Source: Mycteria americana
Taxonomy: Eukaryota > Chordata > Aves > Ciconiiformes > Ciconiidae
NCBI RefSeq assembly: GCF_035582795.1
Contig: NW_027445436.1
Span: 7,624,770 to 7,688,769, forward strand
DNA: 64,000 bases
Reading direction: 5' to 3'
Positions within the stretch are counted from its first letter, which is position 1, and each line of letters opens with the position of its first letter. Made by a program: the position numbers and the translations under genes. This document shows positions 24,196 through 36,302 of the stretch, in pieces. Under the pieces are notes generated by a model. It worked only from the letters and a program-made list of their open reading frames with translations. It did no database searches and was not told the DNA's origin.

Positions 24196-27103
24196 AATTC
24201 TTTTCCACAGTGAGTAGGTTAGAGAGAAGACCGACATGTCTGTTATGTGTTCAAGGTTTATAATCTGATGACTTTCTGGCCAATGCTTGTATTGTTTTTA
24301 CACATCGCTTTCTTTTTTGCCATCTCCACTTCTCATTTGCCTTATTAAATAAATCTTGATTTAGAAATACCTTCAGTCAAATGCAAGCCATTGGAGGCCA
24401 CTGAAAGAAAAAAATCGAGGCTAAGCTCTGTCCCTAAGAGGTTAGATTTGTGAAACCATTTGAACACATTATCATTACACCACCTGCAGATGTACTGGAG
24501 CAGTGAAGATGGTTTTGGTATCTTTATGATGATTGTGTAACTTATGACCTTGATTTTTTAGTGGTGTACCTCTACTCTTGCTAGTATCAGCAGAAGAGCT
24601 TGATTATGTGTGGCACAACTCCCAATGAGTTTTGACAGAGCGACACCACATAGCAACTGAGGGAAATTAAGATAAATATCTAATGCAGGAAAAACCAAGA
24701 AAGGGCGCCAACTTACAGCGAGCTATGACAAAGCATGTTGTTCGTCAGCAACATCTCAGAATAGTTCTTTCATTCATTATCTATACAATAGTCTCATTTA
24801 GAAGACCTAGACTGGAAAGTGTGTGGTTGTTATCTGCTTCAATGGCATTTCTGGATGTCATCCTGATGGTAAGATGGTCTTACCTGTTCTTAGGATGTCT
24901 CTACTGCAAGCATGCCCAAAACTGGATCTTCTATACTTCTCAAAAAAACAAAAGTGGTGTTTTGTGTGTACCAGTTCTGATGGTAGTTAATTTGATGTCT
25001 GCGTTGCTTTGTGCCTCAAATTACTGTTATATTCACCTTACTGCATTAAAAACAAACCCTCAGTAAAAACTAGGTCAAAATGGCTAAAGATAATTCACTT
25101 ACAACATCCTGAGCTGATGCTCAAGGTTAAGTTTCACTATACACTGTCCTTTCTTTTTACATGGCACAATAAAATGGTTCAAAACAAATAGTTGGCATGT
25201 CTAATAATCTTGCCTGAGCAGAGCGAAAAGGTGCAATTTCTCCTGGCTTGAAAGATTGGTCACATCCCACCCATATTTCCATTGGAAACACAGTTTAGAT
25301 GAGAAGTGTCATAACTCTAAGACCCTTAGGAAGCCAAAGCAGAGGGCATTAATGTCTAGAGCCTATTTCGGAAGTAAAATCCTTCCCTGAAGAGGACTGA
25401 GGAACCATGGTCTCAGTTATCCCATAGCATGTTCAAACCAACAAAGTAAATGCAATTTAAATAACAGTAAATGCAAGCTAGAGATTTCTAATGGCAAGTA
25501 AATTGCTTATTATCTAGAAAAAGTTGTGACCAAAAAAATAAAAAAAAAAAGGAGAGGAGAGGGAGAACTGTTTGAAAAACAAGTTTTTACCATTGCTGAA
25601 TGAATCAGAATACACATTTCTCATGCCATCTGTTTAATTCAAGATCCAGTCTATTAAAAATATTGCGGTAAATCAGAATTTATGTAGATCTGGTGCTAGT
25701 GTACTAGACATTTATACAAACATGTATACTTATATGAAGAGCTTAATTCTTTCCCCCGAGAACTTACATTTTAAGACAAGAGATAGTTCAGGTGTTGAGA
25801 ACATGAACTATAACTGAGTTATAACTAACACCTCTGACATCTTGCAAATTCATCTTAGATTTCTCATAGCACCTCCTAGATTAGAGAATTCCAGAAAACA
25901 TGTGACGTGAAATATTTCTAGAGAAAGCAAAACAACTAATGAGCAAGGGGAAATTCAGGATTCTAAAACACACTGAGCTACTGACCTGCTCTTTATGAAA
26001 GCATGGTTAGCAAGAGGTAATGGGTTGGACTGAATGTGCACCTTGGAAATAATCTTACATTATCAGGAAAGATAATTAGGTTATTTATTTTATCTCTATT
26101 TTCTATTCTCTTATGTATTGTGCAATTATATTTTTTAAACATAAAAAGTTTAGATTTAATGTTAATCTTTAACAAAAGAATACCACAGAATCTTATTTCT
26201 AGTTTGCAGAAGGCTACCTTGGAGAATTCATTGACTACTATTGGAAGAAACTGAAGAAAAAATTTGTGTATGAACTCATTAGTTCTTAACCACCATGAGG
26301 CAGTGGCTCCTTAATCACATTCAGTTGGAAGCAAAGGCTGATATACTCATAGATATGCTAATCTGACTCTATATGCATTTGACTGTATTATAGACACAAT
26401 AATGATGATGTTCTTACAACATGCATTCATTAGAGATCAGTCTAGATCAGAACAACGTAGGAACTAGTTCTAGGAACTTTCTGCTTCTATCTACACACTG
26501 ATGTTGCAGCAACTTGAAGCAAATGGGCCTTCCAGAACCCAAGATCAGTGAACCTTCAGGTCATATGAAAGACTGACCCAAGACATTAAGGTCCTGTGCA
26601 AATGGAAGACCTTATGCTTTGTGACCAGTGTAAATTTGCATCCATGAAAGAACAAAGTAATTCCTTATTGTAAGCAAAGTGTATCCATGGAAACATTGGA
26701 TTTACAGATACTGTGATTTGTGCAAGTGAAACAACCATTATTTGTAAACCCCAATGCTGACAAGGACTAACTCATTTATCTCCTTATCCTCTGCTCAAGT
26801 TGAAGGGTGATATGTCAGAGCACTTGCATCTCTGACAAAAGTGTTATTTTTTGATAAAAAGTGGAAAGTCTTCCAGAATTAAGTTGCAGGACAAGAATAG
26901 ATGACCTGAATAAGCAGAAAGAATGGCTTCAGAAAAATATTAATGAATTAGAGACAAACTGTTTATGAAGTGATAATTAAATGCTCAAAAATAGGCTATA
27001 TAGGCTGAGAAGAAGATCAGAGAAGAATGAGGTTTTTACAGTGATTGATAAATGAGATCAATAAGGTCAATAATGCAGTACTAGTGCTAAAAGAGAGATA
27101 CGT

Positions 27104-27160
27104 TGTGGGAGTATATTAGTGTATTTAAGAAGTATGTGGGAGTATATTAGTGTATTTAAG
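27104..27160. repeat. Two-copy tandem duplication, 31-bp period
   Basis: The same 26-bp sequence (starts TGTGGGAGTATATTAG) occurs at 27104-27129 and 27135-27160 without a mismatch, separated by five bases. This is a recent small duplication with no obvious function. Confidence 0.95.
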
Positions 27161-27800
27161 TTTAAGAAGAATGAAAGTCCATACTCTGCATTAACTAGAA
27201 TGAATTAAGATACAAGGCCTACATACACTAGGAGTTTCTTTCCTGGATTAAGCACCTTTTTCTTGAAGGTCTCATACCCTCTTTCTTCTCTTGCTTTCAT
27301 CCTTCCACCAGTTCTCCTTTTACCTTTTATCATTATTTCTAGACACAGAACCCCAACCACTGTGACTGTTCAGTGTGTGTTACAGTGCAAGAGCTGTGGG
27401 GGCACCAAATGAAACTAACACAAGGAAGATGCAAAATAAACAAAAGGAGGTGGTTTTCCACAGAACATATGGCCAAGTTTTGGATAGTAATATTTTACAA
27501 GGGTTCAAAAAGTGACTAGGCAAATTCATAGAAGAAAAATCCATCACTAGTTTTTAATTTAATCAAAGCCATATCTTCAATTTGTCTAATGTTGAGAGTG
27601 TATGTGGGAAAATTCATACATGATTATCTTGTTCTTATATGCTTCTATATGCAGCTGCAAGACACATTCTTATATTCTTTACAGTGTATTATGAAATTCT
27701 GAATACTATTATGAATGCTTTTAATATTATTGTAAATGTTTTATAAAAGGTGAGTATACTGTTTCAGTGACTTAAGGTACACTGTAGCGTAATGGCATGT

Positions 27801-28374
27801 TGTCCTGGTTTTGGCTGGGATAGAGTTAATTGTCTTCCTAGTAGCTGGTATAGTGCTGTGTTTTGGATTTTAGTAGGAGAATAATAGTGATAACACGCTG
27901 ATGTTTTGGCTGTTGCTAAGCGGTGTTTACACTGGTCAAGGACTTTTCAGCTTCCCATGCTCTGCCAGGTGCACAAGAAACTGGGAGGGGGCACAGCCAG
28001 GATAGGTGATCCAAACTGACCAAAGGGCTATTCCATACCATATGATGTCATGCCCAGTATATAAACTGGGGGGAGTTGGCCGGGGGGTAGCTGCTCGGGG
28101 ACTGGCTGGGTGTCGGTCAGCAGGTGGTGAGCGGTTGTATAATTTTTTTTTTCCCTCCCTTGGGTTTTGTTCCTCTCTCTCTCTTGTTTTCCTTCTCATT
28201 ACAATTCATTATTATTATTATTACTATTATTTTGTTCCAATTATTAAACTGTCCTTATCTCAACCCACGAGTTTTCTTACTTTTGCTCTTCCAATTCTCT
28301 CCCCCATCCCACCGGGTGGGAGTGAGCAAGCGGCTGCGTGGTGCTTAGCTGCCGGCTGGGGCTAAATCACGATA
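27801..28374 (+). mobile_element. Solo LTR, type 1 variant b, with 5-bp target duplication
   Basis: A complete LTR from TGTCCTGGTTTTGGCTGGGA to GGCTAAATCACGATA; the usual terminal CA has become TA. Perfect direct repeats CATGT flank it (27796-27800 and 28375-28379). TATATAAAC follows the CRE-like TGATGTCATG near 28045-28065, and ATTAAA lies near 28245. The 5-bp duplication is expected of ERV-L-type integrases. Confidence 0.94.
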
Positions 28375-28989
28375 CATGTTTTCCTTGAGGTATGAATTAT
28401 CCATTTCTTTTTCTCTTTCTCTTTCTTAACAGGTAATAGAAATCTGAGCAGGAGGTGAGATAATCTACATTTGCTCTCTCTTGCTCTCATCTCTTATGTC
28501 ATCTGAAAAAAGGATGCAAATATTGTTCACAAACTAATGGACCTATACTTGTGGCTAGCTGCAAGGAAATGATTTCTAGAGATATTGTGATTTTTTTTTT
28601 CTTGACTTCCAATTTTTAGCCAATGGGCTTGAGCTGAACTTAGTCCTTCAAATATTTTGCATCTTGTCCCTCGGTAACTCCTACTTCCTGAAAAAAAAAA
28701 ACCCAAGAACAGAAATTCATAAGTATTGAAGTATTGTAGAAGATCAGTTGCTAATGCAATCTCTCTTTCATTAAACAGAAAAAAAAAAAAGAAAAGAACC
28801 AGAGCAAAGGGCAGAAACAATAATATAAAACATATGAAAGAAATAATTGAAGAAATAGGTAATGGCAGTATCCCCCTTTCCATCATTTTAGCTATTATAG
28901 GATTTTCTTACAAGGAAACAACTCTCTCTATCATTTCTACTGTCAAACAGAAACAATGTTCTCATAACAACTTCTCGCTGTACTTTTAA
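28375..28989. other. AT-rich DNA, nothing recognised
   Basis: Poly-A and poly-T tracts near 28590, 28690 and 28780. Open frames here owe their length to Lys codons from the A-tracts. Confidence 0.4.
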
Positions 28990-29160
28990 AGGCAAGGCCA
29001 CGCAGGTGGCTTAATCACCGGTACCGAGTGGGAGCTGCCTGCAGGCTCCTCTGTTACAATGAGCTGTCTGAGTCTATCCTGTGGCCAAGGAAATTGTGCA
29101 GCACAACACAGGCCTGGGCATACTCAGGTTAACTGTTATGTGGATCACTAACTCCTCAAT
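28990..29160 (-). pseudogene. Possible PIF/Harbinger transposase C-terminal relic
   Basis: On the minus strand, 29122-29088 reads ACVVLHNFL, close to the C/VLHNFL signature near the C-terminus of PIF/Harbinger (DDE_4 superfamily) transposases and HARBI1. It is followed by an acidic/Ser stretch and then in-frame stops. The segment is GC-richer than its AT-rich surroundings. Upstream codons are broken by stops, so it would be a degenerate fragment. A single short motif is weak evidence, and a host exon or chance remains possible. Confidence 0.3.
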
Positions 29161-31389
29161 GTACAATGGTCTTCTCGTCAGGATCACTACATACATGCAA
29201 TTACAATACAGCAGAATTAAAGATATTAGTCACTGTTGAGAATTTCTAGGATAGAGATAACTACTGTAGAAGTACTTTTAAATGCACATCGCTTTCTTAT
29301 ACTGCACAGAGGCAAGCTGTGTCTCATGATAGTAACCATTCCATTGTCTGAACATGGTAACTGTGCATGTAGATGAAAGTATCTGTTACACAGTTTGAGC
29401 AGATTATTTTTCAGCAAGACAGTCTACATTCTAGGACCAGAATAAATCAGACTGGTATACTTAAATCAATCTGTTATTTTGGAGGAATATGAAAGTCGAC
29501 AGCAATAAATGCACTCTCAGATCATATCAGTATTTCACATATCTTTTATCAATCAGGTATTAACAAGGTTTACACCAGTTAAAATCCGCTCTTCTATAAA
29601 CAACTGTAAAAACCCAGTGAGAGATTAAACTGTAGTCAAAGAAATTGAAAGCAAGCCATCAGGACTTCCTACTGCTCAAAAAACCACTTATTATGTAGGC
29701 ATTTTGTAGAAATGGATGTTAGGACTCTACAATATGGACAGGACAATATTTGAGAATGTACTTTTATTTCAGAGAGTAATAGAAATGTCATAATGCTTCT
29801 AAGATTTTTCCATTTAGTTGAGGAAAACTGCTTATAAAAGCAACATATAATATAGTTATTTCTGTTCAGTTCCAAATAGCTGAATGTTTATATGTCATAT
29901 AGCTTTCTCCATCTACCTCCATCTCCCATGAGACTAGTGCCGATGTTGCACTTTGAGATTTTTTTCCTTCAACTATTTAACTGCTTGATGTTAGCAGAGG
30001 CTGTCAGTCCATATGCCACTTTCAGCCTAATTGATAGATCTGTGAGTTTGGATTATAGGCTTGTGCATAAGCAAATCTTTTAATTAAACATGATTTTGAA
30101 ATTTGATTACTTTTAGAGGGAGTTATTGGATGTGGTTACCTACAAAAGCAGGACACTAGAATTAAATAGTATTTCTGCCTGTTCCTATGAGGTTGGATTC
30201 TTTGACCATTAACACTGTCCAGCAACTGGACTGCCTTGGGGAGAGACCAAAGGGACTGCTTGAGGGTGTTTCAGGGTTTCCAAACAATGCATTTCTAGAG
30301 TAACTTCAGGGTGAAGTCTCCCTGCACACTAAATGAATCCTAGATCTCTGCATTGCTTCACACCTGCAGGCATTGTGCTCCTCTTTGAGAGAGTACACTG
30401 TAGATTTGTGCAGTGCACAGAAGCCTCGTATGTGCTTGCCATGGCAGTTAACAAAGCACAGTAGGCATGAACAGTGACCCAGGGGTCCCTTCCAGTCTTA
30501 ATTATCTGGTTTTCAAAATATGAACAGAGGTAATGTAACTGAAGCTGTCCTATCTGTCTTAAAGACTTGGCAGTATCAATCCATGTCTGCTATGAGAGCT
30601 ACCTGCCCTATTCCCCTCCCTGGCATGTCAGCTTTATTCAAGTGCTAAACAATTTACCAGAAACAAACAAAAAAAGATTTGACAGGCAACCAAGTTAGGG
30701 GGAGAAGGGAAAAAAAAGAAGGGGAGAATGAAGGAAGTGGAAGCAAGCTGAACCTAACAGATGCAGAGTGAAGACATGCATGGAGGTAAAAAAAAAAAAA
30801 AAGAAAAAAAGAGAGTATAAAGTTAGGGATAATGTACTTTGATATAACGAAGGAGGTAAAACATGAAAGACTCCATTAGTAAGATGTTCCAGAACTCAAA
30901 ACCATATCTCAGAACAATAATTCAGTCACACTTCAGCACACTTTTGGCATGTGCTTGATTAATTTTTAGTTACATTTTTACAGAAGTTAAAATTGCCTAG
31001 GTACAGAGAACATATATTGTAATGATTTTCTAAGACTTAATGATAAGTTATACATTTTAATAAGAAATATTTTTGGTGCTGATTCCTAGGAAAGATTCTT
31101 AAAGCTACACACACAAAAATAGCCTTGTTCTAGACCCCTGAACTTTGTTGCTATTCATATGAAATAAAAACACAAGAAGCCTATCTATTCCCTTCACAGC
31201 TATATAGACAAAGTAAAACACATTTGTTATTTAAAACTGTTTAACACCAGGCACTAGTGACCACATAAAATGCCCAGTATTATGTCAAACATAAAAGACA
31301 CAAAACCTGAGGAAAGAAAATGTTCAAGAGTATGAAGCGTATCAACATTTACAATGTGCATGCACAGAAAATTGTGTTGGCACAATTAT
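29161..31389. other. Single-copy DNA, no gene recognised
   Basis: Nothing supported on either strand. GGGGTCCCTTCCAGTCTTAATTAT near 30485 recalls a decayed CR1 3' end but is too short to call. A-rich tracts lie near 30700 and 30790-30810. Confidence 0.4.
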
Positions 31390-31920
31390 TCGGCACTGGT
31401 GAGGCCACACCTGGAGTACTGTGTCCAGTTCTGGGCTCCCCAGTATAGGAGAGACATGGACATACTGGAGGGAGTCCAATAAAGGGCCACGAAGATGATT
31501 AAAAGACTGGAGCATCTCTCCTATGAGGAAAGGCTGAGAGAGCTGGGACTGTTTCACCTAGAGAAGAGAAGGCTCAGGGGGAATCTTATCAATGCGTATA
31601 ATACCTGAAGGGAGGGTACAAAGAAGAGGTAGCCAGGCTCTTGTCAGTGGTGTCTGATGACAGGACCAGAGGCAATGGGCACAAACTGAAACACAGGAGG
31701 TTCTTGTCTGATCATAAGGAAAGACTTTTTTGCTCTGAGGGTGACCAAGCACTGGAACAGGTTGCCCAGGGAGGTTGTAGAGTGTCCCGCCTTGGAGATA
31801 TTCAAAAGCCGTCTGGACACAGTCTTGGGTAACTGGCTCTAGGTGGCCCTGCTTGAGTAGGAGGGGGTTGGTCAAGATGACCTCCAGAGGTCCCTTCCAA
31901 CATCAACCATTCTGTATTTC
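31390..31920 (+). mobile_element. CR1 LINE of a different subfamily, 5'-truncated
   Basis: It contains GCACTGGTGAGGCCACACCTGGAG, the TATGAGGAAAGGCTGAGAGAGC block and ACTGGAACAGGTTGCCCAGGGAGG, ending in CCATTCTGTATTTCTAGG. Compared with the copies at 9.9, 22.0 and 38 kb it is clearly more diverged and ends in a weak tail, so it belongs to an older or separate CR1 subfamily. Its frames are broken. Confidence 0.92.
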
Positions 31921-32408
31921 TAGGATACTAGGATTCTAAGCCTGAACCAGAACTGCATTGCTCTTTTAGTCTACTTACCTAATACTCCCAATATTACATA
32001 AGTAATTTATAACCAAGATGAAGATAAAATCCATGATGTCAACTCTGTTTTGGACTGACTGAGAAAAGTGACACCTTTATTATGTCCATATCATTAGCCA
32101 ATTAAGACAGAATGTTTGTTAAAATAATTAGAATATTCAATTCATTAGTCAAAAAGGATTACTTATTTTCAACTGCTAATGCCATTTTATGAAAGGAAAT
32201 GGCTCAGAAATCCAAGATTAAACTACCTCACTAACTGAAAAGTTACCAAACATATTTTAAGATATTATAGTTGTACGTTCTTAGCCTGGAAGTACAACAA
32301 GTAGCTTCTATTGCATAACCAAGATAATCTGGCTATTTTTCTAAGAAAAACAAAGATGTAGGGAGTTGTATTGGGAGCCTTGTGTAAGACATTGTATTCG
32401 AGGAGTCA
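31921..32408. other. AT-rich single-copy DNA
   Basis: No gene or repeat recognised. Confidence 0.4.
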
Positions 32409-32739
32409 GTGATCCTGGGCAAGCCATGTCTGCTCTATTGGGCCTTGTACTTAATGCTTGCGAAAAAACTGTAAGGGAATGTCCTGGAGTGCCATGTGTT
32501 GGCCTGTGCTGCATGCTGGTGGATATTATGACAGAGATAACATTCCAACCTGTCAGGAGAAGATATATGGTTTTGTTTATTACAGAAAATAAAAGGTGCC
32601 ATGGCATGGGAGGGAAGAGGAACCTCTCCACGGATGGGACCTGCATAGCATGCCATGGAAAAAAAATTCCATATGGGATCCATCCAATGCTGCACACAAG
32701 TGAGGTTCCCAGCAGCTGAAGAGACATTAAGATTTACTC
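32409..32739. repeat. Dispersed repeat R4, copy 2
   Basis: Homologous to 22918-23265 with the same boundaries. Here it is surrounded by unrelated sequence, which shows that the unit itself is the mobile or duplicated segment. AATAAA occurs on both strands near 32580. Confidence 0.7.
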
Positions 32740-32830
32740 ACTATCTATATTCCTGTTTTTATTCTATCTTATTAAAACAGCTATTTTATTAAACCATTTG
32801 TTTATGGTTTAAAACCATTTTATTAAACCA

Positions 32831-33336
32831 CCTTGTATGGTGCTGTGTTTTGCATTTGTGGCTAAACCAGTATTGATAACACCAATGTTTTAGCTGTTGC
32901 TGAACAGTGCTTGCCCAGCATCAAGGCCGCCTCTGTTTCTCACTCTGCTCCCCCCCCCAGTGAGTAGGCTGGGAGTGGGCAAGAGGATGGGAGGGGACAC
33001 AGCCGGGACAGCTGACCCCAAATGACCAAAGGGCTATTCCATACCATATGATGTCATGCTCAGCAATAAAACTGGGGAGGGGGGGTAGTCTTTCCAACAT
33101 AACCATTGCTCAGAGAGTGGCTGGGCATCGGTCTGTTGGTGAGAGGTGGTAAGTGATAGCCTTTGCATCGCTTGTTTTTTTTTTTTCTTTTTGTTTCCTG
33201 CACTTATTAAACTGTCTTTATCTCGACCCATGAGTTTTTCTCGATTTTACTCTTCCGATTCTTTCCCCCATCCCACTGAGGGGGGGAGCGAGTGGCTGGT
33301 GGGTGCTTATTTACTGTCTGGGATCAACCCATGGTG
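32831..33336 (+). mobile_element. Type 1 ERV LTR, variant b, 5'-truncated
   Basis: It enters the LTR at CTTGTATGGTGCTGTGTTTTG, about 55 bp in. It continues through CCATACCATATGATGTCATGC, the AATAAAACTGGGG TATA region and the variant b centre. ATTAAACTGTC, CCCCATCCCAC and a diverged end (GGGATCAACCCATGG) follow. It is more diverged than the copies at 13.3 and 27.8 kb. Confidence 0.85.
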
Positions 33337-34613
33337 GTCCTTTTTTCTAAACAGAGAATGCTAATTAGTGCTGTAAATTCTCCCATTCAAAGCCTAATAT
33401 CATGTCATCTTAATATGTAGTACAGAGTCTTTACTGTGGTTCAACATCTGCCTTTCAAAGAACTCTAATTTCAGCTTTCTATTTTTGTTTCCTCATTGAT
33501 TTGGTAAAAGATTTCTTTTCTAAAACTGAATTTTATCTCCTGGTTGTGACCTGAACAATATGTCTTTCTTTTTAGGGAACACTTGCATTGGTCATGATGG
33601 ATTTTAAGATTAACACAAAGAAGTTACTTTCATTATTAATGGAGAGATTTCTATCTACATCAAACTAGGAATTCTTCAACATGACCAAGATAATGAGTTA
33701 TCCAGCAGTTATGCCTTGCTGATATTACTCCTACACATCACTATAAGCATGGACAATTCACAGAAGATACTATGAAGTTACTGCTTTAAATGAGAAACTG
33801 CTTTAGAGTAGAAACCTGAGTCTGGAAGGAATCAAAATTACTTTAGGAAGAGCTATTAACTCGTACATCTTATCACTGAACACTTACTTACCATGAAACA
33901 ACATTTCAAAAGCAGAAAATGTGGGATCAGTAGTTCTCATACAAACAAGTGTGTTGTATGTAGAAACACGAGTTAACAATATGAACAAAAATTTTTTTTA
34001 AACTACATTTTTCTCTCTTTATTAACTGGGCAACTATGTTCAGACTGACCACAATTATTTAACTAGGCTGTAAACCCATGAACTACTACTTGTTTCCTGT
34101 ACGGGATAAAGTTCTGTCTGCTACCTCATAGTACATTTTGGTCCATGGCCAAGACACAGATATTGCTGTGCCTTTTAAAGGCTTTTTAAGGCTTTAAAAA
34201 TACTTTATTGAGGGAAATTATCACCTTTCTCTATCATATTTTTTTTTCTAGACTGTTTCAATTGCAGCTGCCTCAGCAAATAAGTATTTATTTTACTTTC
34301 TTGCCATCTTGTGGCTTAAGCACAAAACACATTTATAAAAAGAGCTATAATTGCTCTTTTAATATTATTTAGACTATGTTGTGCTCCAAACCAAACCTCC
34401 CTTTACAACAAAGCCACTTGCAGCTGCGTGGAGCTTAAGTCCAATGAGATTCTCAGACAACTTAATCCAATATAAAGAAGTTGAGTCTGATAGCCCAGAT
34501 CTCACTACAGAGGTGATGGGCCATTCTGTCTTCCAGAGACTATTTCCTTTAACTGAGGTCTGGCCAAGGCAGTGTGTTGCATTAAGAGTTACTGTTGCAT
34601 ACAAATAGGAGTC
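33337..34613. other. Single-copy DNA left of the minus-strand ERV
   Basis: No gene recognised. The exact outer end of the ERV LTR is uncertain, so the right edge is approximate. Confidence 0.35.
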
Positions 34614-35876
34614 TGAGGAGTGGCTGGGGGGGGAACCCTCCCGTTGAGTCACGAGGTTCAGACAGGACCTCCTTGCTTTCTAAACTCCTTCTCAGAGAGG
34701 AGTCTAGGTGCGGCTAGGTCCAGTCTTAGTCTCAGACTTGGTCAACAGTTTATTTTCTAAGGACTGTGTGTATAGCCACTTATCAGAAGCAGAGCCCTCT
34801 CAGGGCTTTCGCTAAGGCGACAGCATTAATTTACAACGTTATAAGTCCGGTCGTGTCCAGCGTACTGAACTTCACGATTACGGATTCACTAATAACGCGC
34901 TTACACCCCCAGTCTAGTCGTGTTACATGAACTATCATGGCCACACATAAAGAGTCTGGTCATGTTCAATGAGAACTATCACGGCTAGATCAATGAAGAG
35001 TGCAGTTTATTAGAGCAACAGACACACAGATTCTTTGGATTACCGGTGATAAATTCACTGTCTGCAAAGCACGTGCAAATACCAAGAATATGAGTAACAT
35101 GGCTGGACACAAATGCGTTAAAAGATAATAAAGCGACTCTATATAGAGATTTCTAAGTTTCCTGGGGAGGCACTCGGTATAACCAAGTGTTTGAATCTTA
35201 CCCAAAGGCGTCCCGATGGGGGGGAAGAGAGGCTCAGCCCATCAATTGATCCCAAACGTCGGAGTGATACGCGATGGTGTCTTCCCTCACATTCTCTTTC
35301 TCTTAAACCATTTTATACTATTTTTCACCTTTTGGGTGGAGCTTGAGTGACTCTAGTCATACATACCTTTGTTTAGGATTGGTGTAAAGTTTTCTCACTT
35401 CGCTTTTAAAGGTATAAGCTAGGAAAATTCAAAGCGCAAGCTCAGTGAGGGGTGGTCGCACCTTGGAGGCGGGTAGCCTTTGGGATGGAGGTGTGTTTTG
35501 GTATTATAATGATGTTATAATGAGCAAAGTTCACCAAAAGGACAGCATTTTGTCAAAAACATGGCAGGCTGTTGGCCCAGGGTAGTAAATATGCAGCTTA
35601 TCAGTTCCATGACACCTTTAAGTTCCCCTATTATTGCAGAGCCTGGCCGCGGCATCTCCACACCGCTCCACCCTCCGGGCAGCGCCTCTTAGAGTCAGCA
35701 CACCAAGTTCCCCTGGCGTTACCGACATCTAAGGTTGCAGGCCTAGGGAACTTCCATGGAATGGATTCCTTGCATGTCAGCCGCATTCCACCTGGGAAGC
35801 TTCTTCAATGCTGTGCCTTACCTAACAGTGTGAATATAAGTTCTAATTTCTAAGTCACCTCAGCCATTACCCCACA
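34614..35876 (-). mobile_element. 3' LTR of the minus-strand ERV
   Basis: This region lies directly downstream of the env stop on the minus strand. Promoter and processing signals come in LTR order: a TATA box (TATAAAA on the minus strand, 35317-35311), then AATAAA at 35011-35006 and a second AATAAA at 34754-34749. A plausible LTR start TGTGGGGTAATGG is at 35876. The outer end near 34614-34625 is a guess. At about 1.2 kb it is long and unrelated to types 1 and 2. No 5' partner LTR is present, because the provirus is cut off inside gag. Confidence 0.6.
34844..34990 (-). repeat. Imperfect repeats inside the ERV LTR
   Basis: Three related blocks begin at 34844, 34911 and 34953 on the plus strand (AGTCCGGTCGTGT, AGTCTAGTCGTGT, AGTCTGGTCATGT). 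Two of them run into a similar GAACTATCAYGGC. They lie downstream of the TATA box, so in the transcribed part of the LTR rather than in a U3 enhancer. Confidence 0.55.
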
Positions 35877-35908
35877 TAATCTACCCCGTGACTATAGTCA
35901 CTCAAGCT

Positions 35909-36102
35909 TCACGATATTTGGGATGCCTTGGGTGTGTCACATACGTTCTCGGGGCGAGGATTATCGAGTACGTATACGTCTTGCGGGGATATTTGATGAG
36001 ACAAACACTTTACCATAGTCCAGAGTCTAACATACAGTGCAATGGTTAGAATGAAGCATAACACAGTGAGCATTAGCAGAACAGCAACTGGATCTATCCC
36101 AA
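35909..36102 (-). pseudogene. env: ERV env, C-terminal membrane anchor and tail (separated by a CR1)
   Basis: On the minus strand this piece encodes a hydrophobic helix of about 20 residues (contains VLLMLTVLCFILTIAL), a basic/aromatic junction, and a cytoplasmic tail of about 45 residues that ends at TGA 35911-35909. It is the distal end of the env whose ectodomain lies at 39413-40601. The two parts are 3.3 kb apart because a CR1 has been inserted between them. With the anchor cut off, the product cannot be made as a normal membrane glycoprotein. Confidence 0.75.
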
Positions 36103-36105
36103 TCT

Positions 36106-36279
36106 ATTAATGCATGGCTCCGTGGCTGGTGTCATCGCCACGGATTTGGTTTTTTTGACAACGGGATGGCCTACGCCGCACCGGGTTTGCTGGCATCTGA
36201 TGGGATTCATCTTTCTCAAAGGGGAAAGAGAATCTTTGCTCAGGAACTTGCAGGGCTCATTGACAGAGCTTTAAACTAG
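36106..36279 (+). pseudogene. CR1 ORF1 C-terminal piece (esterase-like domain end)
   Basis: 57 codons lead to TAG 36277-36279. They include LRGWC, FGFFDNG and DGIHLSQRGKRIFAQELA. CR1 ORF1 proteins carry an SGNH-type esterase domain, and the D-x-x-H type block (DGIH) near the C-terminus corresponds to its last catalytic block. The N-terminal part is absent because the insertion is 5'-truncated. Confidence 0.7.
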
Positions 36280-36302
36280 ACTCGAAGGGGGAGGGGGATA
36301 AT

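Larger units (their letters stand above)
23927..27800. other. AT-rich single-copy DNA with a CR1 relic and a small tandem duplication
   Basis: No gene recognised. A 127-codon open frame at 24683-25066 has no known motif and is probably chance. The CR1 relic and the 31-bp-period duplication are listed separately. Confidence 0.4.

Noticed and set aside
24683..25066. 127-codon plus-strand open frame
   Set aside because: No recognisable motif, no splice or promoter context, and a length reachable by chance in 64 kb.
30470..30520. CR1 3' end (GGGTCCCTTCCAGTCTTAATTAT)
   Set aside because: Only about 25 bases resemble CR1; no tail and no upstream match.
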